Assembly (NCBI RefSeq): GCF_008704205.1
Contig: NZ_VXLC01000031.1
Coordinates: 37,981-101,980, forward strand
Direction: 5' to 3'
DNA: 64,000 nucleotides
Source of the DNA: Nocardia colli
Lineage (GTDB): Bacteria > Actinomycetota > Actinomycetes > Mycobacteriales > Mycobacteriaceae
Position numbers and translations under genes: made by a program. The notes below the pieces were generated by a model. It was not told the origin of the DNA. It made no database searches and saw only the letters and a list, made by a program, of their open reading frames with translations. Positions within the stretch are counted from its first letter, which is position 1. Every line of letters begins with the position of its first letter. Of the stretch, positions 33,481 to 42,560 are shown piece by piece.

Positions 33481-34199
33481 CCGGCCCCGCCCAGGTCAGT
33501 ACCGGCGACACCATCCGCTGGCTGTACTCCGAGGGATTGGCGCGGCTGGCCGGTGTGGCCGGCCGGCTCGCCGCTCCCATCTCCGCTTACACCGTCGAGG
33601 TCGCCTCGGGAACCGTTGTCGCGCATCCGGCTACCGGAGTCGGGCTCGGTTCGGACGCGATGTCGCTGGCCGCCGACGACCTGCCCTTTCCGATGCACAC
33701 GGCAAAGCGGCTGCTGGTCGTCGGCGTCACCACCGCGGCATCGGTGCTCGTCGTCGATCTCGCGGAGGTCGAGGCCGTCGCCATCAACGCCGAGCGGCCG
33801 GAGGAGGCGGCGCGGTCCTGGGTGATGCAGTTGCTGCTGAACCCGGAGGTCACCATCACGACCAACAGCGCCACGGTGACCATCGACGACACCCCCAGAT
33901 GCAGGCATATCTTCATCCCCGGCGCGGGGGCGACGCTGATCACGGTGGACGACAAGCGGCCGCCGATCACCACGATCACGCTCAACGCGAGCAACGACGG
34001 CCCGGACCATCTCGATGTCGCGGCCGACGGTACCGGCGAGATGTATCTCGGTGCCCGATATTGGCAGCTGAGCCACTGCCTCATGCTGGACGAGACCGCT
34101 TGGGCGGCCTGGGCGGCGCAGGCCGCCCAGCTGTCGGACATCGAGGGCACCGCTGTGGACGCGCCGGGCGCGTCCGAAACAACCGGGGAGCAAAGCTGA
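33477..34199 (+). CDS. Unrecognised ESX-locus protein, 240 residues
   Basis: GTG 33477 overlaps the preceding stop. The sequence alternates short beta-strand-like and helical stretches without membrane segment or signal peptide. Thr/Ile/Val-rich strands lie at 120-180 and an Ala/Trp-rich helix (WAAWAAQAAQ) near the end. It is cytoplasmic by appearance. The strict coupling between an EspL-like and an EspH-like gene suggests a chaperone-like or adaptor function in ESX secretion, but no family is recognised. Confidence 0.55.
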   Translation: MTGPAQVSTGDTIRWLYSEGLARLAGVAGRLAAPISAYTVEVASGTVVAHPATGVGLGSDAMSLAADDLPFPMHTAKRLLVVGVTTAASVLVVDLAEVEAVAINAERPEEAARSWVMQLLLNPEVTITTNSATVTIDDTPRCRHIFIPGAGATLITVDDKRPPITTITLNASNDGPDHLDVAADGTGEMYLGARYWQLSHCLMLDETAWAAWAAQAAQLSDIEGTAVDAPGASETTGEQS

Positions 34200-34549
34200 T
34201 GACCGAAGATCACCCGATCGACCGCGACGGATCCGAGCCTGGCGCACCGGACTGGCAAGCCGCGACATACGAGGTATTCAATCCCGAGAACACGGTGGGT
34301 GTCGCTTGCGATCGCGAGGGCTCGGTCATCGGCCTGTACGTCACCGACGAGGCCCGGGACAACGGAGATTCCTGGCTGTCCGCCGAGATCGTCCGGCTCG
34401 CTCGCCTCGCGCACGTGAAGTCCCGGGTGGGTCTGCGCGTCGAGATGGAGCGAAAAGGCACCCGGCCATACACCGTCGACTCCTTCGACCTGCCGACCAG
34501 CGCCGCGTACCGCGCGATGGAGGAAGCGGAATTCGGCACGCATCGATGA
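34199..34549 (+). CDS. EspH-like protein
   Basis: 116 residues, ATG 34199 overlapping the previous stop. YEVFNPENTVGVACDREGSVIGLYVTD, in two halves, followed by LSAEIVRLARLAHVKSRVGLRVEME and a Pro-Thr-containing tail matches the pattern I know from mycobacterial EspH (FTVTNPQGSVSVSTLMDGRI...LADEIFVIADLARQKA), but without its acidic N-terminal extension. EspH is a cytosolic accessory protein of ESX-1. Call rests on similarity by eye plus context. Confidence 0.6.
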   Translation: MTEDHPIDRDGSEPGAPDWQAATYEVFNPENTVGVACDREGSVIGLYVTDEARDNGDSWLSAEIVRLARLAHVKSRVGLRVEMERKGTRPYTVDSFDLPTSAAYRAMEEAEFGTHR

Positions 34550-34875
34550 GTGGAGAGGAACCCTGGATGCTGGACATCGACGAGCCGAGCGAGGTGGTCG
34601 CGGCAGCCGGGAAGTTCTCCGGCGCGATCGCCGCGGCGGATCAGCGTGTCGCCGCGATCGTCGCGCAGCTCGTCGTGCCGGCCCGGCCCCGGTCGCCCCT
34701 GGACGCCGAACTCGTCCGCAGGCTCGACTGGATCAAGGATGTTCTGGGAAATGCCTTGGCGGACAGCGCGAACCGAGCGGACGCGACCTACCTGCGCGTG
34801 CGGCGGCTGATGGACGACCTCGTCGCCGCCGACGCGGACAACGGCGCACTCATCTGCCGATCTGGATCGACGTGA
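34546..34875 (+). CDS. Small helical ESX-locus protein, 109 residues
   Basis: ATG 34546 overlaps the preceding stop; a second ATG follows seven codons later. The whole chain is predicted by eye to form two or three amphipathic helices rich in Ala and Asp, about the size of WXG100/EspC-type proteins. There is no WxG turn and no YxxxD at the end. It may be a non-secreted partner or a diverged substrate. Not recognised further. Confidence 0.5.
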   Translation: MSGEEPWMLDIDEPSEVVAAAGKFSGAIAAADQRVAAIVAQLVVPARPRSPLDAELVRRLDWIKDVLGNALADSANRADATYLRVRRLMDDLVAADADNGALICRSGST

Positions 34876-34882
34876 CTGTCGG

Positions 34883-37216
34883 ATGGTCGCCGTCGAGAGC
34901 CCGTATTGGCACCGTATCGTCGGTGAGCACTGGCCCGCGGTCGATCCGGCGCTGTGGCGTGAGCTGGAAACGATCGTGCGAGCCGGAGTGGCCGCCGGTC
35001 CGGCAGACGAGATCGCGCAGGCGCGGCGCGCCTTCGAGAACGCCGCACGGGCCAGCGCCGGTTTGTCGGCGGCCGATGCCGAAATGCGTGCTCAGTCAGT
35101 GACTTCGGCAGCGTTCACGGACGCGCTCGGCGCCGCCGCCGACACGTTTCGTGACATCGCGGAGCTGGTGTACCGGACCCGCAACAAGATCCTCGACATC
35201 GTCGATCATGCGACGGCCGGTATCCGGATCGCCGAGCGGCCATCGGACGAGGACGACCGGGAGACCACCGACGCTACCGCGGTACGGGAGCGGATCGACT
35301 GCCTGGTCGCCGAGGCGAGGGCGGCTGTCGAGGACGTGACGAGCAGCGCGATGAACTCGATCGATCCGTCCGGTCTGCCGTCGCTGGCCCGGGTCGCCGA
35401 GCTACTCGGTGCGCAAAGTCCTTGGCGCATAAGCAAACACGGATCCGTCGCCCCGGATGGGCCGGTTGAATCAGCGCCGCGTGCGCCGGTGAATCAGCCG
35501 GGCGCCGCGCGGGTGATACCGGTCGGCGACTCGGCAGACCTGTCCGCGCGAGACGCGTCGTCGATGCGCGCGACGCCGGATATGGCGTCGGAGACTGTTG
35601 CCGGGGCGCGCTTCTCGATGCCGGACACCGCCGATGTGGCGGCGGGCACGCAGCATTCGGCGGGGGATGGCGGGACAACGGATCCCGGGGCGCCGGGCCG
35701 GGCGGTCGTCGCGTCCGACGAGACCGAACCGGCGCCCGATGTCCCAGTGCACGCTGGGGCCGTGGCGCGGGTGGCGCCGGCGCAACTCCATCAGCCCGAC
35801 CCGAGCCCGGACGTTCTCGCCGAACGACCCTCGGCGGTAACGGATTCGGCGACGACAGAGCTGGCGGCAACGACGGATTCGGCAACGATGGATTCGGTGA
35901 CGACGGGTCCGACGACGGCCGGTCTGGTGACCGCGAATCCGGTGACGGCAGGTGCGATGATCCTGCCGCCGACCATGTCGGTGCCACCGCCCGGTGCGGT
36001 AGTCGCCGCCGGATTCGCCGCACCGCATGCTGCTCAGCCCGCCACCGTCCCGCAGGTGTCCGGACCACAACCGGCGTCGCGCGCGGACAACGTCCGAGCG
36101 GCTGCCGGCGCCGAGCCCGCCGCGAGTATCGCGGTGCCGGAGCACGTCAAGACGCCCGTCTCCGCGCAAGCGCGGCCGGATGACCGGCGAACCGGCACCG
36201 ACGAATTGCTCGGCGCGGTGGTCGGCGCCGCGCTGGCCGCGGTCGCCGCGCCGGCGTTCATGGTCGGCGAACACGTCGACGCCGACCTGGTGCTGGTTCA
36301 GTCCCTGTTGAGCGGCACCCTGGCCGCCACGAACGCCGCGTTGCCGGTCGCGGCGTGGGCGGTGGCGGCGATGCGGCACGCGGGCGGCCTCACCGTGTTC
36401 ATCACCTCGAACGAGGGACGCGGATACCTGCCCGCCGGATTGTTTCTGCCGCGCGAGCTGTCGACGCCATGGGATGGGAACCTGCCCGGTGACGAGGCAT
36501 GGGAGGACATCGACGATCCGGCCCGGGTCTTGGCCGAATTCGGCGCGGTGTGGGCCGCACGGTCAGGGGCAACCATGACGGCGCTGGCCTCCTCGTCACC
36601 GATCGCCCCTCGGCTGGCCCACGCGCTGCCGGAGCTCCCGATGGCAGGTTCGGTGGTGGCGAGGTCGGAGCTGGATCTGAGCGCTCCGGGTCCAGGCCTG
36701 GTGGATCGGCTGGCCCTGGTCGGTTCGCCGGAGGTGAACGACCGGATCGCCGCCGTGCCGGCGAACGAGATCGCCGGTCGATGCTTGCGCCTGGCCGAGG
36801 ACGCGCACGCCAGACTGGGTACCGCGGCCGCCGATCTGGCGGCCGACTTCGGTGTCCGGGCGCTGCGCGAGCGGATCCTCGCAGCGAGACAGCGGGGTCG
36901 CGGGATCGCCGAGCACTGGTTGCGCGAATTGGCGGACGCCGATGACCTGATCGCGGCGTCCATGCGGGCATGGCGGGTGGACGCGTCGAACACCGAACTC
37001 GGCCGATTGCAACCGCGCGGTCGCGCCGATCCGGAAGCCACGGCGTTGCGCCGCATGGTATTCGAGCGACGCTGCGATGAATTGGTCCTGCTCGCGGCCG
37101 GCCCGGGGGAGCGGCAGGATCTGCGTGACTCGATCTACGCCTACGCGCAGATCACCGAGCATCCACTGTTCACGGCCTCCATCAGACCCGGCCCCGGACA
37201 CGAACGCCCAGGCTGA
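34883..37216 (+). CDS. EspK-like protein 1 (long, with low-complexity middle)
   Basis: 777 residues. An N-terminal helical part (1-190) is followed by a long Ala/Pro/Thr-rich linker, in which a degenerate Thr/Ala/Asp-Ser repeat is encoded near 35840-35955. The conserved C-terminal part (about 435-777) contains WAVAAMRHAGGLTVFITSNEGRGYLPAGLFLP, in two stretches, DPARVLAEFGAVW and ALRRMVFERRCDELVLLAAG. This part recurs in the gene at 37284 and resembles the C-terminal region of mycobacterial EspK (WAVG-R-DG---VT-----GWIPPG). EspK binds EspB and EccCb in ESX-1. No YxxxD signal is evident in this copy. Confidence 0.55.
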   Translation: MVAVESPYWHRIVGEHWPAVDPALWRELETIVRAGVAAGPADEIAQARRAFENAARASAGLSAADAEMRAQSVTSAAFTDALGAAADTFRDIAELVYRTRNKILDIVDHATAGIRIAERPSDEDDRETTDATAVRERIDCLVAEARAAVEDVTSSAMNSIDPSGLPSLARVAELLGAQSPWRISKHGSVAPDGPVESAPRAPVNQPGAARVIPVGDSADLSARDASSMRATPDMASETVAGARFSMPDTADVAAGTQHSAGDGGTTDPGAPGRAVVASDETEPAPDVPVHAGAVARVAPAQLHQPDPSPDVLAERPSAVTDSATTELAATTDSATMDSVTTGPTTAGLVTANPVTAGAMILPPTMSVPPPGAVVAAGFAAPHAAQPATVPQVSGPQPASRADNVRAAAGAEPAASIAVPEHVKTPVSAQARPDDRRTGTDELLGAVVGAALAAVAAPAFMVGEHVDADLVLVQSLLSGTLAATNAALPVAAWAVAAMRHAGGLTVFITSNEGRGYLPAGLFLPRELSTPWDGNLPGDEAWEDIDDPARVLAEFGAVWAARSGATMTALASSSPIAPRLAHALPELPMAGSVVARSELDLSAPGPGLVDRLALVGSPEVNDRIAAVPANEIAGRCLRLAEDAHARLGTAAADLAADFGVRALRERILAARQRGRGIAEHWLRELADADDLIAASMRAWRVDASNTELGRLQPRGRADPEATALRRMVFERRCDELVLLAAGPGERQDLRDSIYAYAQITEHPLFTASIRPGPGHERPG

Positions 37217-37222
37217 CGCCGG

Positions 37223-37249
37223 TTCCCATGGTTGGGAAGCATCGACAAT
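37223..37249 (+). promoter_or_regulatory. Perfect dyad promoter inside the ESX locus
   Basis: TTCCCA-TGGT-TGGGAA, 5 bp, GACAAT. Identical half-sites, spacing and -10 to the copy at 26955. It lies 7 bp after the stop of EspK-like 1 and about 35 bp upstream of ATG 37284, dividing the ESX locus into separately controlled units. Confidence 0.75.
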
Positions 37250-37283
37250 GAATGAAATCAGCACCCGAGAGGATTGACAGAAC

Positions 37284-39095
37284 ATGCCGGACAGCATGGA
37301 GATCGAACCCTCGGTACTGCGCGAGCTGGCTCTCCAACATGACCAGGTAGCCAGGGATACCCGGGAATGGGCAAAGCCGCCGACGCACTGGCTCGACACG
37401 TTCGAGTCGACCTACGGGAAGATCGCGGATCCCGTCCACCAGGCGCTCATCAGATACTACGAAGCCCGGCAGCGTGCCGGAAATGCCTTGGCGAAGGAAC
37501 ACGACGACACCGCGGCCGCGCTGCGGTCCTCGGCCGACGCCTATGAGCACGCCGACGCCGAGATCGGATCGTTCGTCAGCCGCACCGCGGAGCCGTTCGT
37601 CGAACCGAGTCCGGCCGCGCCGTTCCCGGCCAACGGCGCGGCGCCGAGCGTGCCCGCCGCCGAGGCGAACGGATCACGGGCGGCCTCGGCGCCGAATGGT
37701 GCCGCGCCCGTGGGTAATCCGCTGTCTGCGGCACAACAGCCTGCGGCCGAGCACCCGATAGACGGTGCGGCGGCGAAGACCGACTCCGCCGGTACCCCGA
37801 CGGCGGGCCCGGTTTCGGCGCCCATCTCGGCCGGCGCTCCGCCCGGCCCGCCGGTCGGCGTGGACGCGGGCCCGATGCCCAGCTACGGCACCGGTGCCGA
37901 TCGGGCGGAACCGCCCGGGCCCGCAGGCCCGGCACCGCATGTCGACGCGACACTGATACCGGTGCTGCCGCCGTTCCTCGCGGCGGCGCGGGCCGCGCGC
38001 GACCGTGCCGCCGAACCCGCCCATGTGGTGAACGAGGCGGACAATGAGGACCTGATCATTGCTCAGACCTTGCTCGGCGGCATTCTGGCGGCGACCGAGA
38101 CCACCGCGGTCGGGCTCGACTGGGCCGTCGCGGTGGTGCGCGGCGCCGCGGGCGCGGGCATCTTCGTCACCTCCAACGAAGGTCGCGGCTGGTTGCCCGC
38201 CGGCTTGTTCTTGCCCAATGAGGTTTCGACGCCATGGATGTGGGATGGACCGGACGGCTTGCTCGGTGCCGACATCGGCGACGGCGGGTCACCGTGGGAA
38301 GGTGTGGCGGACCCGGCTCGGGTGCTCGCCGAGTTCGGGCTCGTGTGGGGCGGCAAGACCGACTCGCGGCTGTCCGCGCTGGCTTCCTCCGCTCCGCTGG
38401 CCGCCGACCTGCGAACCCAACTGAGCGATGTCGCCATGGCGGCGAACGTCGGTCCGGTCTACGAGCTCGACCTGCGAGTCTTCACGCCGGACACCACGGA
38501 TCGGCTCGGGTTGGCCGGTTCGCCGGCCGCGGTGGAATCCACTGCGACGGTTCCGGATTCCGGGGTGCGTGCGCGGTGTGTGCAGCTGGCCGCCGACGCG
38601 CACAACCTGATGGGCCGTGCCGGATCGGCTGCCGCTGCGGCGGATTCGCGGCGGCTGCGGGAACGGATACTGGCACTGGCCGAGGTCGGCCAGGAGATAT
38701 CTACGGAATCGTTCGACGAGCTGGCCGACGCGAACGACCTGCTGGTGGCGGAGATGCTGCCGTTGCGGGTCGACGCGCACCTGATCGAGCTCGGTGCCCT
38801 GCGGGTCGACGATCGGAGTTCGATCCTGCGCGCGCTCGTCTTCGAACGCCGGTGCAATGAGCTGGTACTGCTGCTGGCGGGCGAACCGACGCGTCAGTGT
38901 TTGCGCGATGCCGTGTACGCGCACGAGCAGATCGTCGGTCATCCGCAGTTCGTCGAGGCGCCTGCCGCGGTGGTGGCCGCGGACGCCGGACGGGTTGCGC
39001 AGGACGCCGCACGCGTCGCCGGATCCGCGGTCGGCGGCAAGGTGACCCCGCCGTCGGATGTGGCGCCGCCGCGCGTCACGCCCGAATCGTCCTGA
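37284..39095 (+). CDS. EspK-like protein 2 with EspC/WXG-type secretion module
   Basis: 603 residues, GAGAGG before ATG 37284. Residues 1-95 form a helical hairpin that ends in YEHAD (87-91), a clear YxxxD export signal as in EspC/WXG100-type ESX substrates. A Pro/Ala-rich linker leads to the C-terminal EspK-like part (about 245-585) with WAVAVVRGAAGAGIFVTSNEG and GWLPAGLFLPNE. This copy thus carries the secretion signal its paralogue lacks, suggesting one is exported and one stays inside, or that they pair. First gene behind the perfect dyad promoter. Confidence 0.6.
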   Translation: MPDSMEIEPSVLRELALQHDQVARDTREWAKPPTHWLDTFESTYGKIADPVHQALIRYYEARQRAGNALAKEHDDTAAALRSSADAYEHADAEIGSFVSRTAEPFVEPSPAAPFPANGAAPSVPAAEANGSRAASAPNGAAPVGNPLSAAQQPAAEHPIDGAAAKTDSAGTPTAGPVSAPISAGAPPGPPVGVDAGPMPSYGTGADRAEPPGPAGPAPHVDATLIPVLPPFLAAARAARDRAAEPAHVVNEADNEDLIIAQTLLGGILAATETTAVGLDWAVAVVRGAAGAGIFVTSNEGRGWLPAGLFLPNEVSTPWMWDGPDGLLGADIGDGGSPWEGVADPARVLAEFGLVWGGKTDSRLSALASSAPLAADLRTQLSDVAMAANVGPVYELDLRVFTPDTTDRLGLAGSPAAVESTATVPDSGVRARCVQLAADAHNLMGRAGSAAAAADSRRLRERILALAEVGQEISTESFDELADANDLLVAEMLPLRVDAHLIELGALRVDDRSSILRALVFERRCNELVLLLAGEPTRQCLRDAVYAHEQIVGHPQFVEAPAAVVAADAGRVAQDAARVAGSAVGGKVTPPSDVAPPRVTPESS

Positions 39096-39114
39096 GGGCG
39101 GCTGAGGAGTTTCG

Positions 39115-41043
39115 ATGTCGCCGTCAACGTCCGAGGAACGACCGCAGGCCGATGCCGGCTCGGTGAATACCTCGAGTCTGCCTGCCGGGCAAGGGCTTTC
39201 GGTAGGACATGCGCTGCGCAACGGCGATTACACGCTGACCCTGCGCCCCGGCCCCGCGTCATCGCCGGGCGGGAGTTCGGCCACGGTGGTGCTGTCGAAC
39301 ACGGCCAGCGGTGTCGAGCGGACTGTGCCGTTGTACGGTGACTTCAAGGGCGACCTGAGCCACGCGGATCTGCGCCTGCTCGGCAACGGCGCGCTGTACC
39401 TCGTCAACGACGGGCCGATGATCGTGGCGCGCGATGGCGCGCCGCTCGACCTGGTGCTGCGCGAGGACGGGACGGTCGTCGCGACGAGCGGCGGATCCGA
39501 CGTGCGCATGGTCTTCGACAATCAAGACGGCCGGCTCATCGAACTCCCGCTGCACCACCCGCTGGGTGAGTCGGCGGAACTGCGCGCGGCGATTCGGCTC
39601 GGCGAGCGATCGATCGACCGATTGGCGGATCCGTTGCGGCGCGGGCACCCGGCGACCGCGCCGGACGTCAGGAAGCTGCTGGTGGACGCGAAGCTGATCG
39701 ATGCCAAGTCGCACTCCATCATGACCGACGCGTACGAACAACGAGTGACCGAGATAAACAAGGTCAGGGCGACGCTCAACGAAGGCGACACCACGGTCGT
39801 CGCGGATATCGCGAAGGTTCCCGACTCCGTGACCCGGGCGCTGGACGACATCAGGCACAAGGTCGACGACCTGAACAAGCGGATCGACGCCGCGGCGATC
39901 ATCGGCATCCATCGACCGGGGGTGAATGGGCCATTCAGCGACACGTACACGGCGGACAACAAAATTCCGGCCTATGTGACGGACGGTCTGCTGCAATCGA
40001 TCTACGACACCATCGGCGATGTGCAAACGAGAGTGGGCGAGGTCAAAGCAAAGATGGAGGCCGTCGGTCAGCGGATCGACAAAACCGCACCGGCGCACGC
40101 CGCGGGGCAAAGCATCGGGACAACGGCCGACGGGAGCCAGAGTCTCGGCCTTCCGACGACCGGAACCGAGCCGACCGGCCTCGACGAGGCAACAGGCCTG
40201 GACGGGGCGAACGGCTTGGACGGCGCGGTACGTGGCGCAAAGGCCACCGAAGCCGACATCCCCGCGTTGATCGATGCGCTGCACCGGAAAGCCGAGGGCG
40301 GCCGCGGCGCAGCTACGAACGCCAACGCCGCGAACGTGAATCCGATGGCATCGATGATGATTCCGGTGATGCTGACCCAGCTCGTGTCCACTTTGGCGCA
40401 GACGGCGAGCGGGCTGTTCGAACGCCAGCAGGACCGGCAGCGCGAGTTGGACCTGCAGAACAGCCAGAAGCAGCCGCAACCTGAGACGGTGCCGCCGGCC
40501 GCAGAGCCGGCCGCCCCCGTGCCGGCACCGACGACCACGCCACCGACGCCGCCTGCGAGCGTGGATCCGCCACTGCCGCCGCCGGTTTCCGCGCCACCGA
40601 CGGTGGTCGACATGAGGCTCGGGGGTGTACAGCAGCAGGTGTCCTCGGTCGTCGCGCAGGCCGTGAACAAGGAAATGAGCAATCCGAACGGCAGTGACGC
40701 TGTCGCCGCGTATGCCGGTACCGCCGGTGAGCAGAGTTCGTGGGCCCCGGTCAGCGAGTCGCAGGTGCACACCGGCGATGTGGCGAAGTGGCAGTACCAC
40801 ACGGGCGTCGTGGTGATGATCAACGGAAAACTGCACATGATCGTCAATGGGGCCGTTGTCGAGCTCGATCCGCACAACCCGCCGGATGGCAGGCACGGTG
40901 CCTATGGAGACTTCGCCGGGTTCTTCCATCCGAGCGGCGTCGATGCGCCGCCCAAGATTTCCGCGCAGGTAGGGCCGCCGGGGTCGATCAGGCCACCAGA
41001 CGCGCCCGCACCGCCGCCGGTGGTCGCGGCCCAGCGGCAGTGA
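39115..41043 (+). CDS. Third member of the shared C-terminal-domain family
   Basis: 642 residues, GAGGAG before ATG 39115. The first 140 residues are beta-rich (LRNGDYTLTLRPG..., LLGNGALYLVNDGPMIVARDG) and recall lectin- or adhesin-like repeats. A helical, coiled-coil-prone middle follows (180-320), then a low-complexity linker with Gly-Leu-Asp repeats, and the C-terminal domain (about 500-620: HTGDVAKWQYHTGVVVMINGK...VNGAVVELD...YGDFAGFFHPSGVD). This domain is shared with the genes at 27148 and 29282; the N-terminus is different. Probable surface or secreted ESX-associated protein; no named family. Confidence 0.55.
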   Translation: MSPSTSEERPQADAGSVNTSSLPAGQGLSVGHALRNGDYTLTLRPGPASSPGGSSATVVLSNTASGVERTVPLYGDFKGDLSHADLRLLGNGALYLVNDGPMIVARDGAPLDLVLREDGTVVATSGGSDVRMVFDNQDGRLIELPLHHPLGESAELRAAIRLGERSIDRLADPLRRGHPATAPDVRKLLVDAKLIDAKSHSIMTDAYEQRVTEINKVRATLNEGDTTVVADIAKVPDSVTRALDDIRHKVDDLNKRIDAAAIIGIHRPGVNGPFSDTYTADNKIPAYVTDGLLQSIYDTIGDVQTRVGEVKAKMEAVGQRIDKTAPAHAAGQSIGTTADGSQSLGLPTTGTEPTGLDEATGLDGANGLDGAVRGAKATEADIPALIDALHRKAEGGRGAATNANAANVNPMASMMIPVMLTQLVSTLAQTASGLFERQQDRQRELDLQNSQKQPQPETVPPAAEPAAPVPAPTTTPPTPPASVDPPLPPPVSAPPTVVDMRLGGVQQQVSSVVAQAVNKEMSNPNGSDAVAAYAGTAGEQSSWAPVSESQVHTGDVAKWQYHTGVVVMINGKLHMIVNGAVVELDPHNPPDGRHGAYGDFAGFFHPSGVDAPPKISAQVGPPGSIRPPDAPAPPPVVAAQRQ

Positions 41044-41456
41044 GTCGTGCTCCGGGTACGGCTCGGCACGCCTGCGGACGTGCGCCGGCATTCGGCGGCG
41101 ATCGCATCCGCTCCGGTCGCGTGGATGCGGCGAAATCCGGCCGGCAAACACCGCCTGTCACCGAATTGTACCGACCGGAGTTTATCTATTTCACGCACAC
41201 CATGATGGAGTCATGATCGAAATATCGTCACCTGCAATAGATTACATTATGGTTTAGCCCCCACTTCTTCGTGTTCTTTCGTCCCACTATCCGATCTTCT
41301 CGCCGGTGGGAAGTCGAATTATCGGCAAACTGCCCGCAGTCGGCGCATAGTCGAATAAGACGGACGCCGGGTCGGGATGCGCGGAATACAGCCGATGTCA
41401 CATATTGGTCAACCGAGGCTAGGAGGCGGTCGGATGAGTGACAGCGAGCCAGTCGA
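41044..41456 (+). other. 413-bp intergenic region before the ESX P60 gene
   Basis: Holds an AT-rich patch (about 41195-41270), unusual here, a dyad promoter at 41297-41323 and a short reading frame with a perfect AGGAGG site at 41421 (described separately). No longer gene is visible on either strand. Confidence 0.5.
41297..41323 (+). promoter_or_regulatory. Dyad promoter of the ESX P60 gene
   Basis: TTCTCG-CCGG-TGGGAA, 5 bp, then ATTATC. Right half perfect, left half four of six. The leader to the P60 start is about 125 nt. Confidence 0.55.
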
Positions 41457-41472
41457 ATGCTGCCCGGGCTGA
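41434..41472 (+). CDS. 12-codon reading frame overlapping the P60 start (leader peptide or frameshift remnant)
   Basis: ATG 41434 has the best ribosome site of the region (AGGAGG, 7 nt upstream) and encodes MSDSEPVECCPG, ending at TGA 41472. The P60 gene has its ATG at 41457 inside this frame, in a different phase, with no ribosome site of its own. Either the short frame brings ribosomes to the P60 start by coupling, or a single-base change separated the original N-terminus from the gene. Confidence 0.4.
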   Translation: MSDSEPVECCPG

Positions 41473-42413
41473 GTATCGGCATGAGCGGGGTATTGCACTC
41501 GTTGCTCGGGCTATACGGCGAAGGCCGGCCCGACGCGCCGAATTCGGCGCCGCAGGCGCTGATGGCGGATCGCGGCTCGTCGGCCGGGCCGGGCGCGATC
41601 GGGTACGCGGACGCCCGCCACATGCAGGCGGCGGTCGCGGAATCGCATGCGGGCAAAGACGGCGTCGTCCACCAGGCGGTCAATACCTCTGGCGCGGGCA
41701 CGATGAACGGCCGCAACCAGGTAGCGAATCAGATCGCGGACTTCGAGGCCCGGACCCGGGCTATCGCGTCCGTTGGTGATACCCGCTTCGCGGGCCCCGC
41801 GTTGCTGCACAGCGCGCAGCTGGCATTGGCGAACGCCACCAGGCAGGTCAACGCCGACACCGCGTCGGCACAGCAGCTCGCCGCGCAGATCGTCCCACCG
41901 GCCGCACCGCCGAAGCTGCGCCGGCGTGCCGCCCCGCCTCGCCGTCGCCGGCGGCGGGCATTGCGCTCGCAGGCGGTTGCCCGCGCGCGGTCACAGCCGC
42001 GGCATCTCGGCAGGCAGGTGCCCTCGGATGGCAGTGCGGGCGGCAATGCGGTCAGCATCGCCAGCGCACAGGTCGGCCTGCCGTACATCTGGGGCGGCGG
42101 CGGTGTGGGCGGACCGAGCGGTGGCGGTTTCGACTGCTCCGGGCTCACTCAGTACGCCATAGCGCAGGCCACGCACAACGAGGTGGTCCTGCCCCGGACG
42201 ACATATGACCAGATTTACAGTGGCGAGCGGGTGCACCCCCAGGACGTGCGCCCGGGCGACCTGGTCTTTCCGGCGGACTCGTTCAGCAGCCGCGGACCCG
42301 AGCATGTCCAGCTGGCCGCGGGCAACGGCTGGGTGATCGAGGCACCGTCGCCCGGGTCGTCCGTCACCTGGTCCCGGATGCCGGGTAATGCCGTGGTCGT
42401 CCGGGTGCTCTGA
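41457..42413 (+). CDS. NlpC/P60 hydrolase of the ESX locus
   Basis: 318 residues. A helical N-terminal region (45-150) is followed by a very basic stretch (RRRAAPPRRRRRR), then the NlpC/P60 domain: GLPYIWGGGG, FDCSGLTQYA with Cys227, RPGDLVFPADSF and EHVQLAAGNG with His283. This cell-wall hydrolase is probably exported and may open peptidoglycan for the ESX machine or its substrates. No classical signal peptide is seen, so export through ESX itself is possible. The start is ambiguous (41457 or ATG 41482). The design parallels the P60 gene of the type IV operon. Confidence 0.8.
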   Translation: MLPGLSIGMSGVLHSLLGLYGEGRPDAPNSAPQALMADRGSSAGPGAIGYADARHMQAAVAESHAGKDGVVHQAVNTSGAGTMNGRNQVANQIADFEARTRAIASVGDTRFAGPALLHSAQLALANATRQVNADTASAQQLAAQIVPPAAPPKLRRRAAPPRRRRRRALRSQAVARARSQPRHLGRQVPSDGSAGGNAVSIASAQVGLPYIWGGGGVGGPSGGGFDCSGLTQYAIAQATHNEVVLPRTTYDQIYSGERVHPQDVRPGDLVFPADSFSSRGPEHVQLAAGNGWVIEAPSPGSSVTWSRMPGNAVVVRVL

Positions 42414-42472
42414 GCCGATATCGACGGCCGTATTTTCGGGGGTTTTCTTTTTCGCGTGCCGCGCTTTCATTC

Positions 42473-42499
42473 TTCCCGGTGCTGGGAACGATCGCGGAT
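42473..42499 (+). promoter_or_regulatory. Dyad promoter of the ESX core operon
   Basis: TTCCCG-GTGC-TGGGAA, 5 bp, then GCGGAT. Eleven of twelve half-site positions. It precedes eccA and lies inside the upstream extension of the eccA frame, which excludes starts before it. Confidence 0.6.
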
Positions 42500-42560
42500 C
42501 GGGCCTGATGGTGAGTGGCTATCGTTCGATGAGGCGAGATTCTCTGAAGGGAAGTCAGAC

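Noticed and set aside
41213..41257. 14-codon ATG frame in the AT-rich patch before the P60 gene
   Set aside because: GGAG is only about 2 nt from the ATG and nothing supports translation.
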